NCBI GenBank assembly: GCA_002305545.1 | Contig: DBRG01000017.1 | Location: 62,001 to 126,000 of the forward strand | Source of the DNA: Bacteroidales bacterium UBA1374 | Lineage (GTDB): Bacteria; Bacteroidota; Bacteroidia; Bacteroidales; UBA932 | DNA: 64,000 nucleotides | Direction of reading: 5' to 3' | Shown: positions 24,276-33,456 of the stretch, one piece after another | Layout of the letters: each line of letters opens with the position of its first letter | Numbering within the stretch: the stretch's first letter is position 1 | Position numbers and translations under genes: made by a program | The notes under the pieces: model-generated | Told to the model about the DNA's origin: nothing | Database searches by the model: none | The model's input: the letters and a program-made list of their open reading frames with translations, nothing else

Positions 24276-24776
24276 TCATGCCCTGGGTTTGAGGGATTCG
24301 TCTATCAGCTGGTTGATCAGCTCCATTTGCCCGCTATCGCGCTCAAGTTGTTTACGCAAAACTTTTTCGGCCACTTCTACAGACAGGGAGGCAACATAAA
24401 GTCTGAGTTCCTGCATGACCACCTCTTTTTCTTTTTGAATCTGTTCCCTGGCCTTTTCCAGTATTATGCGGCTTTCCTCTTGTGCTGCTTCACGGGCCTG
24501 GTCTGTCAATTTTATCCTGAGTGCCTCTGTTTGTTCAACAAGCCTGGCTTGTTCATCCCGTGATTGCTGCATGATTTTTTCTTCCTGCAGCTTGAGGGTA
24601 GCCAGCAGCTGCCGGGCAGCTGCCGCATCGGATAAGGCTTTGGCAATTCTTTCGTTGCGACGTTCCACCACTCCGGTAATCAGGGGCCAGCCAAAGCGAG
24701 CCAGCACAAAAAACAGGATCCCGAATGCTATAAGCATCCAGAACAACAACCCGGAATCAGGAATCATCAGGTCCAT
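24276..24776 (-). CDS. atpF: ATP synthase Fo subunit b
   Basis: Peripheral-stalk subunit: one N-terminal membrane helix (LLFWMLIAFGILFFVLARFG) followed by a long charged coiled coil (about 35-160, rich in Ala, Glu, Arg and Lys) that reaches up to delta. The 166-residue length is typical. It sits between atpE and atpH. Confidence 0.94.
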   Translation of the reverse strand: MDLMIPDSGLLFWMLIAFGILFFVLARFGWPLITGVVERRNERIAKALSDAAAARQLLATLKLQEEKIMQQSRDEQARLVEQTEALRIKLTDQAREAAQEESRIILEKAREQIQKEKEVVMQELRLYVASLSVEVAEKVLRKQLERDSGQMELINQLIDESLKPRA

Positions 24777-24788
24777 AGCCGGAATTCT

Positions 24789-25043
24789 TTAAAGGGCGAC
24801 CAAAAGGCAGACAATGATGGCAAAAAGAGACACCCCTTCCACCAAGGCGCCGATAATGATCATGGACATCCTGATCCCGTCTGCAGCTTCCGGCTGTCGT
24901 GCGATGGCTTCCATGGCAGAAGTCCCGATCTTGCTAATGCCGAAAGAGGCACCCAAAACCACAATGGCTGCGCCCAGAACAGCCCCCAATTTAGTAAATG
25001 TAACGCCGTACGTCGCTGCCTGTAATAGAGTAATAAGTAACAT
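24789..25043 (-). CDS. atpE: ATP synthase Fo subunit c
   Basis: Proteolipid of the rotor ring: two membrane helices joined by the polar loop ARQPEA. The ion-binding carboxylate is the Glu in GALVEGVSLF on helix 2. Aligned with the Na+ type (Gln on helix 1 and Ser-Thr after the Glu), this protein has Ile, Gly and Val at those places, so proton coupling is predicted. It has 84 residues. Confidence 0.94.
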   Translation of the reverse strand: MLLITLLQAATYGVTFTKLGAVLGAAIVVLGASFGISKIGTSAMEAIARQPEAADGIRMSMIIIGALVEGVSLFAIIVCLLVAL

Positions 25044-25071
25044 AATAGTATGATTTAAAATTTGTGATTAT

Positions 25072-26181
25072 TCATTTTTTATCAATTTTGATAGTATCGG
25101 TCTGAATTACCGGTTTGTGCGGTTCCTTGCGCGAAAGTCCGATAAAAATAGCAGATAGCATGGTAAAAACATAAGCCTGTATAAAGGCGACCAACAATTC
25201 CAGCACCATCATGAAGACAGAGAAGAGCACCGATACCGCGCTCATGGAAGCATTGATGGCCGGCCCCATGGCAACTGTCAAAAATACCAAAGATGTCAAG
25301 GCCAGGATGATGATGTGTCCTGCGAATATATTGGCAAAAAGACGGATCATCAGGGCCATGGGTTTGGTGAGGATCCCAAAGAACTCAATGATCTGCATGA
25401 TGGGGACAGGTGCTTTCATAAAGATGGGCACATCGGGCCACAGGATCTCCTTCCAGTATTCTTTATTGCCAAAAATATTAATAGCTATCATCGTACACAA
25501 GGCCAGGCTCATGGTAACGGCAATGTTTCCCGTAAGGTTTGCCCCGGCAGGAAAAAAGGGCACCAATCCCAGGAGGTTGGTCAGGAAAATGAAGAAAAAA
25601 GCAGTCAGCAAATAGGGAGCGTAGCGTTTGTGATCTTTGCCCACACACTTTATGATCACCCCTTCGTAAATACTCATGGTCACCCATTCCATAATTCCGT
25701 TAAATCCCGAAGGTACGGCATCGGGATTGCCTTCTTCCTCCCGTTTCCGGTACCACTTTGCAAGGTTCAGTACAAGGAATATAAGCAGGATACATGTAAA
25801 AAACAAAGAAACCACATTTTTTGTAATGGAAATGTCAAAAGGCCTGATTTGGTTGCCATTCCCGTCCTTCTCCACAATTTTTCCCGCAGACCTGCCTTCT
25901 GTGGCAATTGAAAACCCTTTGTACGTCCCGGATTCTTCCAGGCTGGAAGAAAGGAACACAAACCACCCGCGTTCCCTGCTTCGTACAATGACCGGCAAAG
26001 GAAGACTGATGTGTTTTTCTCCGATATCAAAGAAGTGCCAGTGGTAACTGTCTTTCAGATGGCCCAGGATCACTTCCCTGGCATCTACAGGCGGCCTATC
26101 TTTCTGTGCTGCCTGCACAGTTGCCGGGAATTCCAGGATAAGGAACATGAACAAAAAACATATAAGAATATGCCTTTTCAT
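25072..26181 (-). CDS. atpB: ATP synthase Fo subunit a
   Basis: Stator channel subunit. The 369-residue protein has a signal peptide (cleavage near VQAAQ), a periplasmic N-terminal domain of about 110 residues and then the membrane helices; MIRLFANIFAGHIIILAL holds the essential arginine facing the c-ring. The N-terminal extension makes it about 100 residues longer than E. coli AtpB, a pattern shared by Bacteroidota. It lies between a small membrane protein gene and atpE. Confidence 0.95.
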   Translation of the reverse strand: MKRHILICFLFMFLILEFPATVQAAQKDRPPVDAREVILGHLKDSYHWHFFDIGEKHISLPLPVIVRSRERGWFVFLSSSLEESGTYKGFSIATEGRSAGKIVEKDGNGNQIRPFDISITKNVVSLFFTCILLIFLVLNLAKWYRKREEEGNPDAVPSGFNGIMEWVTMSIYEGVIIKCVGKDHKRYAPYLLTAFFFIFLTNLLGLVPFFPAGANLTGNIAVTMSLALCTMIAINIFGNKEYWKEILWPDVPIFMKAPVPIMQIIEFFGILTKPMALMIRLFANIFAGHIIILALTSLVFLTVAMGPAINASMSAVSVLFSVFMMVLELLVAFIQAYVFTMLSAIFIGLSRKEPHKPVIQTDTIKIDKK

Positions 26182-26196
26182 CTGATTAACAATAAT

Positions 26197-26592
26197 TTAG
26201 TCCGCTAAATGCTCTTTCTTTTTGTTGGCTTTGATGTCTACAAGATGAAACCATACTGAGAGAAAGCTGTAAACCAGGAAAAGTCCCATGAAACTGATAA
26301 TGAATGCAGCCTTGGGAGGATGGTATACTCCAATGAGAAGCAACAGGACGGCCAAAATGATTCCCCATCGTATTATGCGCTGTATCAAGACATTGTTGTA
26401 TAACTTAGCATGCCGTGTCTTGCTTTTTGTCATCAACAGGATCTCCACAATTCCTACTGCCAGGAATGTCGCCGGGATGATCGGATAGGCAGGAAACCAC
26501 CATTGGGGCATAAACAGGTACATGAGAAGACCCCATACAGATCCGGCAGAAAGTATGACCGAAGCATGAACTATTATCATTTTTTTTATCAT
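26197..26592 (-). CDS. Small membrane protein of the atp operon (AtpI-like position)
   Basis: A 131-residue protein with four hydrophobic segments (about 5-25, 35-55, 75-90, 95-115) and a basic C-terminus (KANKKKEHLAD). It sits between atpC and atpB, where other bacteria place AtpI, a helper for c-ring assembly, but I see no clear AtpI sequence signature. The position suggests a role in Fo assembly; this is inference. Confidence 0.75.
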   Translation of the reverse strand: MIKKMIIVHASVILSAGSVWGLLMYLFMPQWWFPAYPIIPATFLAVGIVEILLMTKSKTRHAKLYNNVLIQRIIRWGIILAVLLLLIGVYHPPKAAFIISFMGLFLVYSFLSVWFHLVDIKANKKKEHLAD

Positions 26593-26624
26593 AACGGACC
26601 GGATTTAGCTGATTAACAATATTT

Positions 26625-26873
26625 TTACTGGTCTATGCAGGCATAAACCTCGTTTTTCCTGACCTGTACAAAACCACTGGTAACCGGGACCTTCCCTTTT
26701 CCCAGAGGTCCTTCATAAGTTATAAAACCTTTTTCCAGTAAAGACAGGATGGGCGCGTGGTCCTTCATTACCGAAAATGCGCTTTTCTTTCCGGGAAATC
26801 TGGCTACTGTTACATTTCCCTGGAATATGATCTCTTGTGTTGATATTACCTGAAGATAGATCAGTGCGTTCAT
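26625..26873 (-). CDS. atpC: ATP synthase F1 subunit epsilon, beta-sandwich domain only
   Basis: Rotor subunit linking gamma to the c-ring. Only the N-terminal beta-sandwich is present (LQVISTQEIIFQGNVTVARF; MKDHAPILSLLEKGFITY). The 82 residues end where the C-terminal inhibitory helical hairpin of longer epsilon subunits would begin. The ATG at 26873 is used rather than the overlapping TTG upstream; it lies two bases after the atpD stop. Confidence 0.9.
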   Translation of the reverse strand: MNALIYLQVISTQEIIFQGNVTVARFPGKKSAFSVMKDHAPILSLLEKGFITYEGPLGKGKVPVTSGFVQVRKNEVYACIDQ

Positions 26874-26875
26874 TG

Positions 26876-28369
26876 TCAATCCATTAAATGTTTGCTTTTT
26901 TCAATGGCATCTTCTATGGTTCCCACATTCAGGAATGCGTTTTCCGGAATATGATCCACTTCCCCGTCCATTATCATGTTAAAGCCTTTGATACAATCAT
27001 CTATGGAAACCATTACTCCCGGAATTCCTGTAAACTGCCGGGCAACATTGAAAGGCTGGGACAGGAAGCGTTGCACTTTGCGGGCGCGCATGACAGTCAT
27101 GCGGTCTTCCCGGGAAAGTTCTTCCATTCCCAGGATGGAAATAATATCCTGCAACTCTTTATTGCGCTGCAATATCTGTTTTACCCGTTGTGCCGTGTTG
27201 TAATGTTTATCCCCCAGGATGGCCGGGTCCATGATACGGGAAGTTGATTCGAGCGGATCTACAGCCGGGTAGATACCCATCTCTGTTATCTTGCGGGAAA
27301 GCACCGTGGTGGCGTCCAGGTGTGAGAAGGTGGTGGCCGGCGCCGGGTCTGTAAGGTCATCGGCAGGTACATATACCGCCTGTACAGAGGTGATGGAGCC
27401 GTTCCGGGTGGAAGCTATGCGCTCCTGCATAACCCCCATCTCGGTGGCCAGGGTGGGTTGATACCCCACTGCCGAAGGCATCCTGCCCAGGAGCGCAGAA
27501 ACTTCTGAACCAGCCTGTGTAAAACGGAATATATTGTCTATGAACAGCAAAATATCCCGTACCTGTCCGTCTTCATCGCGGATGGCCTCGGCAATTGTCA
27601 GGCCGCTCAGGGCTACAGATGCCCTGGCACCGGGGGGCTCGTTCATTTGACCGAAAACAAGGGTGGCCTGTGATTTTGCCAGTTCATTGTAATCCACTTT
27701 GGACAGGTCCCATGCTCCTTTTTTCATGCTTTCAAGGAAGGCATCTCCGTAACGGATGACTCCGGACTGGATCATTTCCCGCAACAGATCGTTCCCTTCC
27801 CTGGTGCGTTCTCCAACTCCTGCAAAGACGGAGTAACCGCTGTGTTTCTTGGCTATGTTGTTGATCAATTCCATGATGATGACTGTCTTGCCCACACCGG
27901 CACCGCCAAAAAGACCAATCTTTCCCCCTTTCAGGTATGGTTCCAGAAGGTCTATGACCTTGATACCGGTAAACAATACGTCACTGGATGTGGTCAGGTC
28001 TTCGAATTTGGGAGGGGCCTTGTGTATGGGAAAAGTACCTGTATCTTTACTCAGCGGTCGTAGTCCGTCAATGGTCTGGCCAATGACATTCAAAAGGCGG
28101 CCTTTGACCTGTACTCCAACGGGCATGGTTATAGGGCTCCCGGTAGTATTCACCTCCAGACCCCTGGAAAGGCCATCGGTAGAGTCCATGGCAACAGTGC
28201 GTACTGTGTTGTCCCCGATATGTTGCTGTACTTCCAGTATGACCGTCTTGCCATCTGGACGGCGCACTTCCAGCGCGTGGCGTATGGAAGGCAATTGCAT
28301 GTCTTTTGTTCCCGACGAGAACACCACGTCTACAACAGGACCTATTATTTGTGAAATACTACCCTTCAT
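26876..28369 (-). CDS. atpD: ATP synthase F1 subunit beta
   Basis: Catalytic subunit of F1. The 497 residues contain the P-loop GGAGVGKTVIIMELINN, GVGERTREGNDL with the catalytic Glu, LLFIDNIFRFTQAGSEVSAL and the C-terminal DELSEED-like region (here EELSREDR). It is first in the operon D-C-small membrane protein-B-E-F-H-A-G. A -7 box lies 39 bases upstream in the divergent gap with parE. Confidence 0.98.
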   Translation of the reverse strand: MKGSISQIIGPVVDVVFSSGTKDMQLPSIRHALEVRRPDGKTVILEVQQHIGDNTVRTVAMDSTDGLSRGLEVNTTGSPITMPVGVQVKGRLLNVIGQTIDGLRPLSKDTGTFPIHKAPPKFEDLTTSSDVLFTGIKVIDLLEPYLKGGKIGLFGGAGVGKTVIIMELINNIAKKHSGYSVFAGVGERTREGNDLLREMIQSGVIRYGDAFLESMKKGAWDLSKVDYNELAKSQATLVFGQMNEPPGARASVALSGLTIAEAIRDEDGQVRDILLFIDNIFRFTQAGSEVSALLGRMPSAVGYQPTLATEMGVMQERIASTRNGSITSVQAVYVPADDLTDPAPATTFSHLDATTVLSRKITEMGIYPAVDPLESTSRIMDPAILGDKHYNTAQRVKQILQRNKELQDIISILGMEELSREDRMTVMRARKVQRFLSQPFNVARQFTGIPGVMVSIDDCIKGFNMIMDGEVDHIPENAFLNVGTIEDAIEKSKHLMD

Positions 28370-28408
28370 AGCAGCATTTAAGATTTTTTACGTTCTTTGT
28401 GCAAACTG

Positions 28409-28440
28409 CAAATGTAGTGATTAATTAATCTATTTCAACC
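28409..28440 (-). promoter_or_regulatory. Predicted promoter of the ATP synthase operon
   Basis: Minus-strand TACATTTG (28409-28416) fits the -7 consensus, and GTTG at 28437-28440, 20 bases further upstream, is a plausible -33 element. It is divergent from the parE promoter. Confidence 0.5.
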
Positions 28441-28448
28441 AGTTTTTT

Positions 28449-28456
28449 TATCTTTG
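28449..28456 (+). promoter_or_regulatory. Predicted -7 box for parE
   Basis: TATCTTTG matches TAnnTTTG and ends eight bases before the ATG at 28465, so the message would have almost no leader. An in-frame GTG at 28456 overlaps the box and is therefore unlikely to be the start. Confidence 0.5.
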
Positions 28457-28464
28457 TGCCCCGT

Positions 28465-30297
28465 ATGACCAACCCTATACCAACCTATACAGAAGATAAT
28501 TTCAAAACACTTGAATGGAATGAACACATCCGGCTCAGACCCGGGATGTACATTGGCAAATTAGGTGACGGAAGCACTCCCGATGATGGACTCTATGTCC
28601 TGATCAAGGAAGTTATTGACAATTCGGTCGACGAATATGCCATGGGCTATGGGAAGGTGATCTCGGTCTCGATCAGGGACAACGTCATCTCGGTCCGGGA
28701 TTACGGAAGGGGGATCCCTTTCGGGAAAGTGATCGAAGCCGCCAACAAGATGAATACCGGGGCCAAGTACGACAACAAATCCTTTCAGAAAGCCGTGGGG
28801 TTGAACGGGATCGGCCTTAAAGCCGTAAACGCCACTTCCATGATGTTTTACATAGAGTCTTTCAGGGAAGGAAAGAGCCGTTTCGGCAAATTCTCCAAGG
28901 GGATACTGCTGGAGGAAGGCGAAAGGGAGTCGGTGCAAAAGGACGGGACGCTGGTGGAATTCACCCCCGATCCCGCTTTATTCAACAGCTATACCATCAA
29001 CCTGGATTTTGTCTGGGAGATGGTGCGCCATTATGCCTATCTGAACAAGGGCCTGCGCATGCAGCTCAACGGAACAGAATTCGTTTCCAAAAATGGCTTG
29101 CTGGACCTGGTCAACGAAAGCATGGCCGAAGAGACGCTATATCCGCCTATACACCTTGCCGGGCAGGACATTGAGATGGTTATTACCCACACCAACGATA
29201 CCGGGGAAAGCATCATGTCTTTTGCCAACGGACAGAACACATCCCAGGGCGGAACCCACCTTTCCGCTTTCCGGGAGGCAGTTGCCAGGACAATCAAAGA
29301 GTTTTACAAAAAGGATTTTGAATCTTCAGATATCCGCCAATCAATAGTAGGGGCAATAAGCATACGATTGATTGAGCCCAGGTTTGCCAACCAGACGAAA
29401 ACCATCCTGGATTCGCGTGAAATGAGCAACGCGGGCCCGACCCTCCGCAGTTTCATAGGGGATTTTGTGAAAGAACACCTGGACAATTACCTGCATAGAA
29501 ATCCGGAAACGGCAGACATCCTGTTCAAAAAGATCATTGAAAACGAGAAAGAAAGGAAAGCGGTAGGGCTTGTCCGGAAAAAAGCAAAGGAAAATGCCAA
29601 AAAGATCAGCCTTCATAACCGGAAATTGCGTGATTGCCGTATCCACTTAACAGACAAACACGAGCTGGCCGGGCAGACCATGCTTTTTATCACAGAAGGC
29701 GATTCTGCCAGCGGATCCATAACCAAAAGCAGGGATCCGAATATCCAGGCGGTTTTCAGCCTGAGGGGAAAACCTGAGAACACCTTTGGTCTCACCAAAC
29801 AGATAGTATATACCAACGAAGAATTCAACCTGTTGCAAGCCGCATTGAACATAGAGGACGATTTGGACAACCTGCGTTACAACAAGATCATCATTGCCAC
29901 CGACGCCGATCCGGACGGTATGCACATCAGAATGTTGCTGCTGAGTTTCTTCCTTCAATTTTTCCCGGAATTGGTAAGGCACGGCCACATTTATATCCTG
30001 CAGACACCCCTGTTCAGGGTAAGGAACAAGAAAGACACACGTTATTGCTATTCCGAGACAGAAAGAGAAAAAGCCCTGCGGGAACTCGGCCCGGACCCTG
30101 AAATTACTCGTTTCAAGGGATTGGGAGAAATCTCGCCCGATGAGTTCAAAGCATTTATTGGCGAGAATATCCGGCTGGATATCGTCCGGCTCGATAAGGA
30201 TGACAGGCTCCCCGAACTGCTCAGGTTCTATATGGGAGACAACACACCGGAAAGAAGGGATTTCATTGTCAACAATTTAAGAATGGTGGGAGATTAG
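28465..30297 (+). CDS. parE: DNA topoisomerase IV subunit B
   Basis: ATPase subunit of the type IIA topoisomerase that unlinks daughter chromosomes. The 610-residue protein has the GHKL ATPase signatures VIDNSVDEYAMG and RDYGRGIPFGK, the lid motif LNGIGLKAVNA, and the TOPRIM domain with FITEGDSASGS and ATDADPDGMHIRM. Its immediate partner parC, three bases downstream, and its length support topoisomerase IV rather than gyrase. The start at 28465 is chosen over GTG 28456. Confidence 0.92.
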   Translation: MTNPIPTYTEDNFKTLEWNEHIRLRPGMYIGKLGDGSTPDDGLYVLIKEVIDNSVDEYAMGYGKVISVSIRDNVISVRDYGRGIPFGKVIEAANKMNTGAKYDNKSFQKAVGLNGIGLKAVNATSMMFYIESFREGKSRFGKFSKGILLEEGERESVQKDGTLVEFTPDPALFNSYTINLDFVWEMVRHYAYLNKGLRMQLNGTEFVSKNGLLDLVNESMAEETLYPPIHLAGQDIEMVITHTNDTGESIMSFANGQNTSQGGTHLSAFREAVARTIKEFYKKDFESSDIRQSIVGAISIRLIEPRFANQTKTILDSREMSNAGPTLRSFIGDFVKEHLDNYLHRNPETADILFKKIIENEKERKAVGLVRKKAKENAKKISLHNRKLRDCRIHLTDKHELAGQTMLFITEGDSASGSITKSRDPNIQAVFSLRGKPENTFGLTKQIVYTNEEFNLLQAALNIEDDLDNLRYNKIIIATDADPDGMHIRMLLLSFFLQFFPELVRHGHIYILQTPLFRVRNKKDTRYCYSETEREKALRELGPDPEITRFKGLGEISPDEFKAFIGENIRLDIVRLDKDDRLPELLRFYMGDNTPERRDFIVNNLRMVGD

Positions 30298-30300
30298 GCC

Positions 30301-32988
30301 ATGATGAGTGAAGACCAACTGAAGTACCTGCGTATCCTGGGTGAGGAACAAGACAAGAAATACAGACTTACCGGCATGTTCAAGGACTGGTTCCTTGAAT
30401 ACTCTTCCTATGTCATTCTGGAAAGGGCCATTCCCCACCTTACCGACGGTCTGAAACCGGTGCAGCGCCGGATTCTGCATTCCATGAAAAGGATGGAGGA
30501 CGGCCGTTACAACAAAGTTGCCAATATCATCGGCCATACCATGCAATTCCACCCGCACGGGGACGCTTCAATAGGGGATGCCCTGGTCCAGCTGGGGCAG
30601 AAAGAATTGCTCATTGACACCCAGGGAAACTGGGGAAATACACTGACCGGGGATTCTGCTGCAGCGCCCCGTTATATTGAGGCCCGCCTCAGCAAATTTG
30701 CACTGGATGTGGTCTTTAATCCCAAAACGACGGTATGGGAACCTTCTTATGATGGCAGGAACCAGGAACCCGCCGCCCTTCCGGTCAAATTTCCGTTGTT
30801 GCTGGCCCAGGGCGCCGAAGGGATAGCCGTAGGGCTGGCTACAAAAATCCTTCCCCACAACTTCAATGAGTTGATTGACGCTTCCATATCCCACCTTAAA
30901 GGAGAACCGTTTACCCTGTATCCGGATTTCATGACAGGGGGACTTGTAGATTGCAGCAACTACAACGGCGGTATTGGGGCGAGCCGGGTAAAGGTAAGGG
31001 CAAAGATCATCAAGGCAGATAAAAGAACCCTGATAATCAAGGAAATCCCTTACGGACAAAATACAGACAGTCTGATCCGTTCCATTATTGCGGCCAACGA
31101 TAAAGGCAAAATAAAAATCCGCAAAATTGATGACAACACAGCAGAGGAGGTCGAGATCCTGATACACCTGGCCAATGATGTATCTCCCGACAAAACAATA
31201 GATGCCCTGTATGCCTTCACCAAATGTGAAGTGTCCATATCTCCGGATGCATGCGTGATCATGGATGGGAAACCCTTTGTGACCAGTGTTGAGAACATGC
31301 TGGCACACAGTACAGACAGGACCCGGGATTTGCTAAGGCTAGAGCTGGAGATCAGGTTGAACGAGCTGGAAGAGAACTGGCATTTTTCTTCACTTGAAAA
31401 AATATTTTTTGAAGAAAAGGTATTCCGGATCCTGGAAAACAATGCCCGTACATGGGAAGGGCAGCTTAAGGACATAGAGACCGAAATGCGTCGATACCAG
31501 GATCGCCTGCGCCGTCCTGTGGTCTTTGGGGAAATAGAAAAACTGGTAGAAAAGCCGGTCAGGAAAATATCCCGCTTTGACATTAAAAAAGCTGACGAAC
31601 ACATAAAATCCCTGGACAGGGAAATGGATCAGATCAGGCACAACCTGGAACACCTTACCGCATATGCCATAGAGTACTTTGAAGGATTGAAGAAAAAATA
31701 CGGGAGCCGCTTCCCCAGGAAGACAGAAATCACCAGTTTCCAGACCATTGAAGCTTCCACGGTCATCTTGGCCAATTGCAAGTTATACGTGAGCAGGGAC
31801 TCGGGATTTGTAGGGACGGATATGAAAAAGGATGACAAGGCAGAATATGTCTGCGATTGTTCCAGTCTGGACGAGGTTCTTGTATTTCTGAGAGACGGCA
31901 CTTACTCGATCAGGAAAGTGGCCGATAAGCTTTATGTGGGCAAAGATATCATTTATGCCGGGATATACAGGAAGAAAGACAACCGCTCGGTGTATAATGC
32001 AGCATACCGGGACGGAAAAAACGGGAAGGTGTTCGTAAAGCGTTTTCAGTTGAACAGTTATTCCCGGGACAGGGATTATAACCTGACCCTGGGTACTCCT
32101 GGTTCACAGGTATTATGGTTGTCTGTCAATCCAAACGGAGAGGCAGAAACCATAAAAGTGTATCTGAAAGCACGTCCAAAGCTCAAGAAACTGATCTTTG
32201 AATTTTCGTTCCTGGATCTGGCCATCAAGGGGAGGAGCAGCCGCGGGAATATCCTGAGCCGCCATCCTGTCCAGAAAATCACCCTCAAGGAAAAAGGCGT
32301 GGCAACCATGGGCGGAAAGGAAATATGGTTTGATAAGGATATCCAGCGTCTGAATGATCAGGGCCGGGGTCTTTACCTGGGTGAATTCATGGCAGACGAC
32401 AGCTTGCTGGCCATAAACAGGAACGGGACGTTTACTACCACGAATTTTGACCTGAGCAACCGGTACCAGGATGAGATCCTGAGCATAGAAAAAATGGATC
32501 CGGAAAAGATTTTCAGTGCGGCCTATTATGATGGTGATGCCGGATCATACTATATCAAGCGTTTTAGGTTTGAACCCTCCGAAAATATGGTTCAGTCATT
32601 CATTGGGGACGGTACGGGTTCTTACCTGGTGGCGATTTCCAGTGACAAGAACCCCGTTGTCAAAGTCACATTTGGAGGAAAACACGAAAAAAGACCTCCC
32701 CAGGAAATAGATGTAACCGAATTCATAGGAGACAAGAGTTTCCGGGCAAAGGGAAAAAGGATCACCACGTTCCAGGTGGAAAAGATCGAATTCTGTGAAT
32801 CCGCTTCGGTAAAGGAGGACAACCTGCCGGAAAACGAAGGCTTGTACGATAACGGGGATGACGGCAGTATGGACTTTGAACTGGAAGGCCCCGTTTCTGC
32901 AGGAGAAGGCTCCACGGCCCCTGATACAGAAAAAAAGCCTTCCATAGCCTTTGATGATGAAGATGCTGTCCAGATGACACTTCTGTAA
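30301..32988 (+). CDS. parC: DNA topoisomerase IV subunit A
   Basis: DNA-cleaving subunit. The 895-residue protein has the winged-helix region with HPHGDASIGDALVQLGQK, the nucleophile Tyr in AAAPRYIEARLS, a long coiled coil (about 360-460), a C-terminal beta-propeller, and an acidic tail ending VQMTLL. At the quinolone-contact position matching E. coli ParC Ser80 this protein has Ala, and at Glu84 it has Asp, by eye alignment; I believe this is native to the lineage. Encoded directly after parE. Confidence 0.92.
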   Translation: MMSEDQLKYLRILGEEQDKKYRLTGMFKDWFLEYSSYVILERAIPHLTDGLKPVQRRILHSMKRMEDGRYNKVANIIGHTMQFHPHGDASIGDALVQLGQKELLIDTQGNWGNTLTGDSAAAPRYIEARLSKFALDVVFNPKTTVWEPSYDGRNQEPAALPVKFPLLLAQGAEGIAVGLATKILPHNFNELIDASISHLKGEPFTLYPDFMTGGLVDCSNYNGGIGASRVKVRAKIIKADKRTLIIKEIPYGQNTDSLIRSIIAANDKGKIKIRKIDDNTAEEVEILIHLANDVSPDKTIDALYAFTKCEVSISPDACVIMDGKPFVTSVENMLAHSTDRTRDLLRLELEIRLNELEENWHFSSLEKIFFEEKVFRILENNARTWEGQLKDIETEMRRYQDRLRRPVVFGEIEKLVEKPVRKISRFDIKKADEHIKSLDREMDQIRHNLEHLTAYAIEYFEGLKKKYGSRFPRKTEITSFQTIEASTVILANCKLYVSRDSGFVGTDMKKDDKAEYVCDCSSLDEVLVFLRDGTYSIRKVADKLYVGKDIIYAGIYRKKDNRSVYNAAYRDGKNGKVFVKRFQLNSYSRDRDYNLTLGTPGSQVLWLSVNPNGEAETIKVYLKARPKLKKLIFEFSFLDLAIKGRSSRGNILSRHPVQKITLKEKGVATMGGKEIWFDKDIQRLNDQGRGLYLGEFMADDSLLAINRNGTFTTTNFDLSNRYQDEILSIEKMDPEKIFSAAYYDGDAGSYYIKRFRFEPSENMVQSFIGDGTGSYLVAISSDKNPVVKVTFGGKHEKRPPQEIDVTEFIGDKSFRAKGKRITTFQVEKIEFCESASVKEDNLPENEGLYDNGDDGSMDFELEGPVSAGEGSTAPDTEKKPSIAFDDEDAVQMTLL

Positions 32989-32997
32989 TAATCCGCA

Positions 32998-33456
32998 ATG
33001 AGACTGATATTTTACATAGGGTTCATGGCCTCGGGAAAAAGTACCCTGGGAGCAGCTGAAGCTGCACGTAAAGGAATTCGGTTTGTAGATCTGGACCAGG
33101 AACTATGGACCCTTAGCGGAATGCCATCCTGGCAATATATAACAGAAAAAGGCGAAGAAGCTTTCAGAATGGCTGAAAGGGACAACCTTCACAGGATTGT
33201 GGAAAGATGGCACCAGGAAGGAAAACCCCCTCAGATTGTTGCCTGCGGGGGAGGCACCCCCTGCTTCTTCGACAACATGGAGTTCATGAAGACCAACGGT
33301 CATGTTGTTTTCATTGATACTCCCCTGTCCGTGATCCTGGACAGGATTTCACGTGATCCCCAACGATGGCCCCTGGCCGGGAACGACAGCATTGAAAATC
33401 TTTACCAGTCCAGGAAAAAATGGTATGAAGAGGCGCATGAACGGATAGTTCCCTAA
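32998..33456 (+). CDS. aroK: Shikimate kinase, short C-terminus
   Basis: Phosphorylates shikimate in the chorismate pathway. The 152-residue protein shows the P-loop GFMASGKST, DLDQELW (shikimate-binding Asp), AFRMAERDNL with the substrate Arg, and ACGGGTPCFFDNMEFM. The RPL motif reads QRWPLAG. The family is usually about 170-175 residues; this one stops right after the helix YEEAHERI, lacking the last strand and helix. It starts nine bases after parC and overlaps the convergent recJ stop by four bases. aroE of the same pathway is at 37.6 kb. Confidence 0.85.
   Translation: MRLIFYIGFMASGKSTLGAAEAARKGIRFVDLDQELWTLSGMPSWQYITEKGEEAFRMAERDNLHRIVERWHQEGKPPQIVACGGGTPCFFDNMEFMKTNGHVVFIDTPLSVILDRISRDPQRWPLAGNDSIENLYQSRKKWYEEAHERIVP

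Noticed and set aside
30568..31308. A 246-codon minus-strand frame opposite parC
   Set aside because: Shadow of parC with no motif and no promoter.
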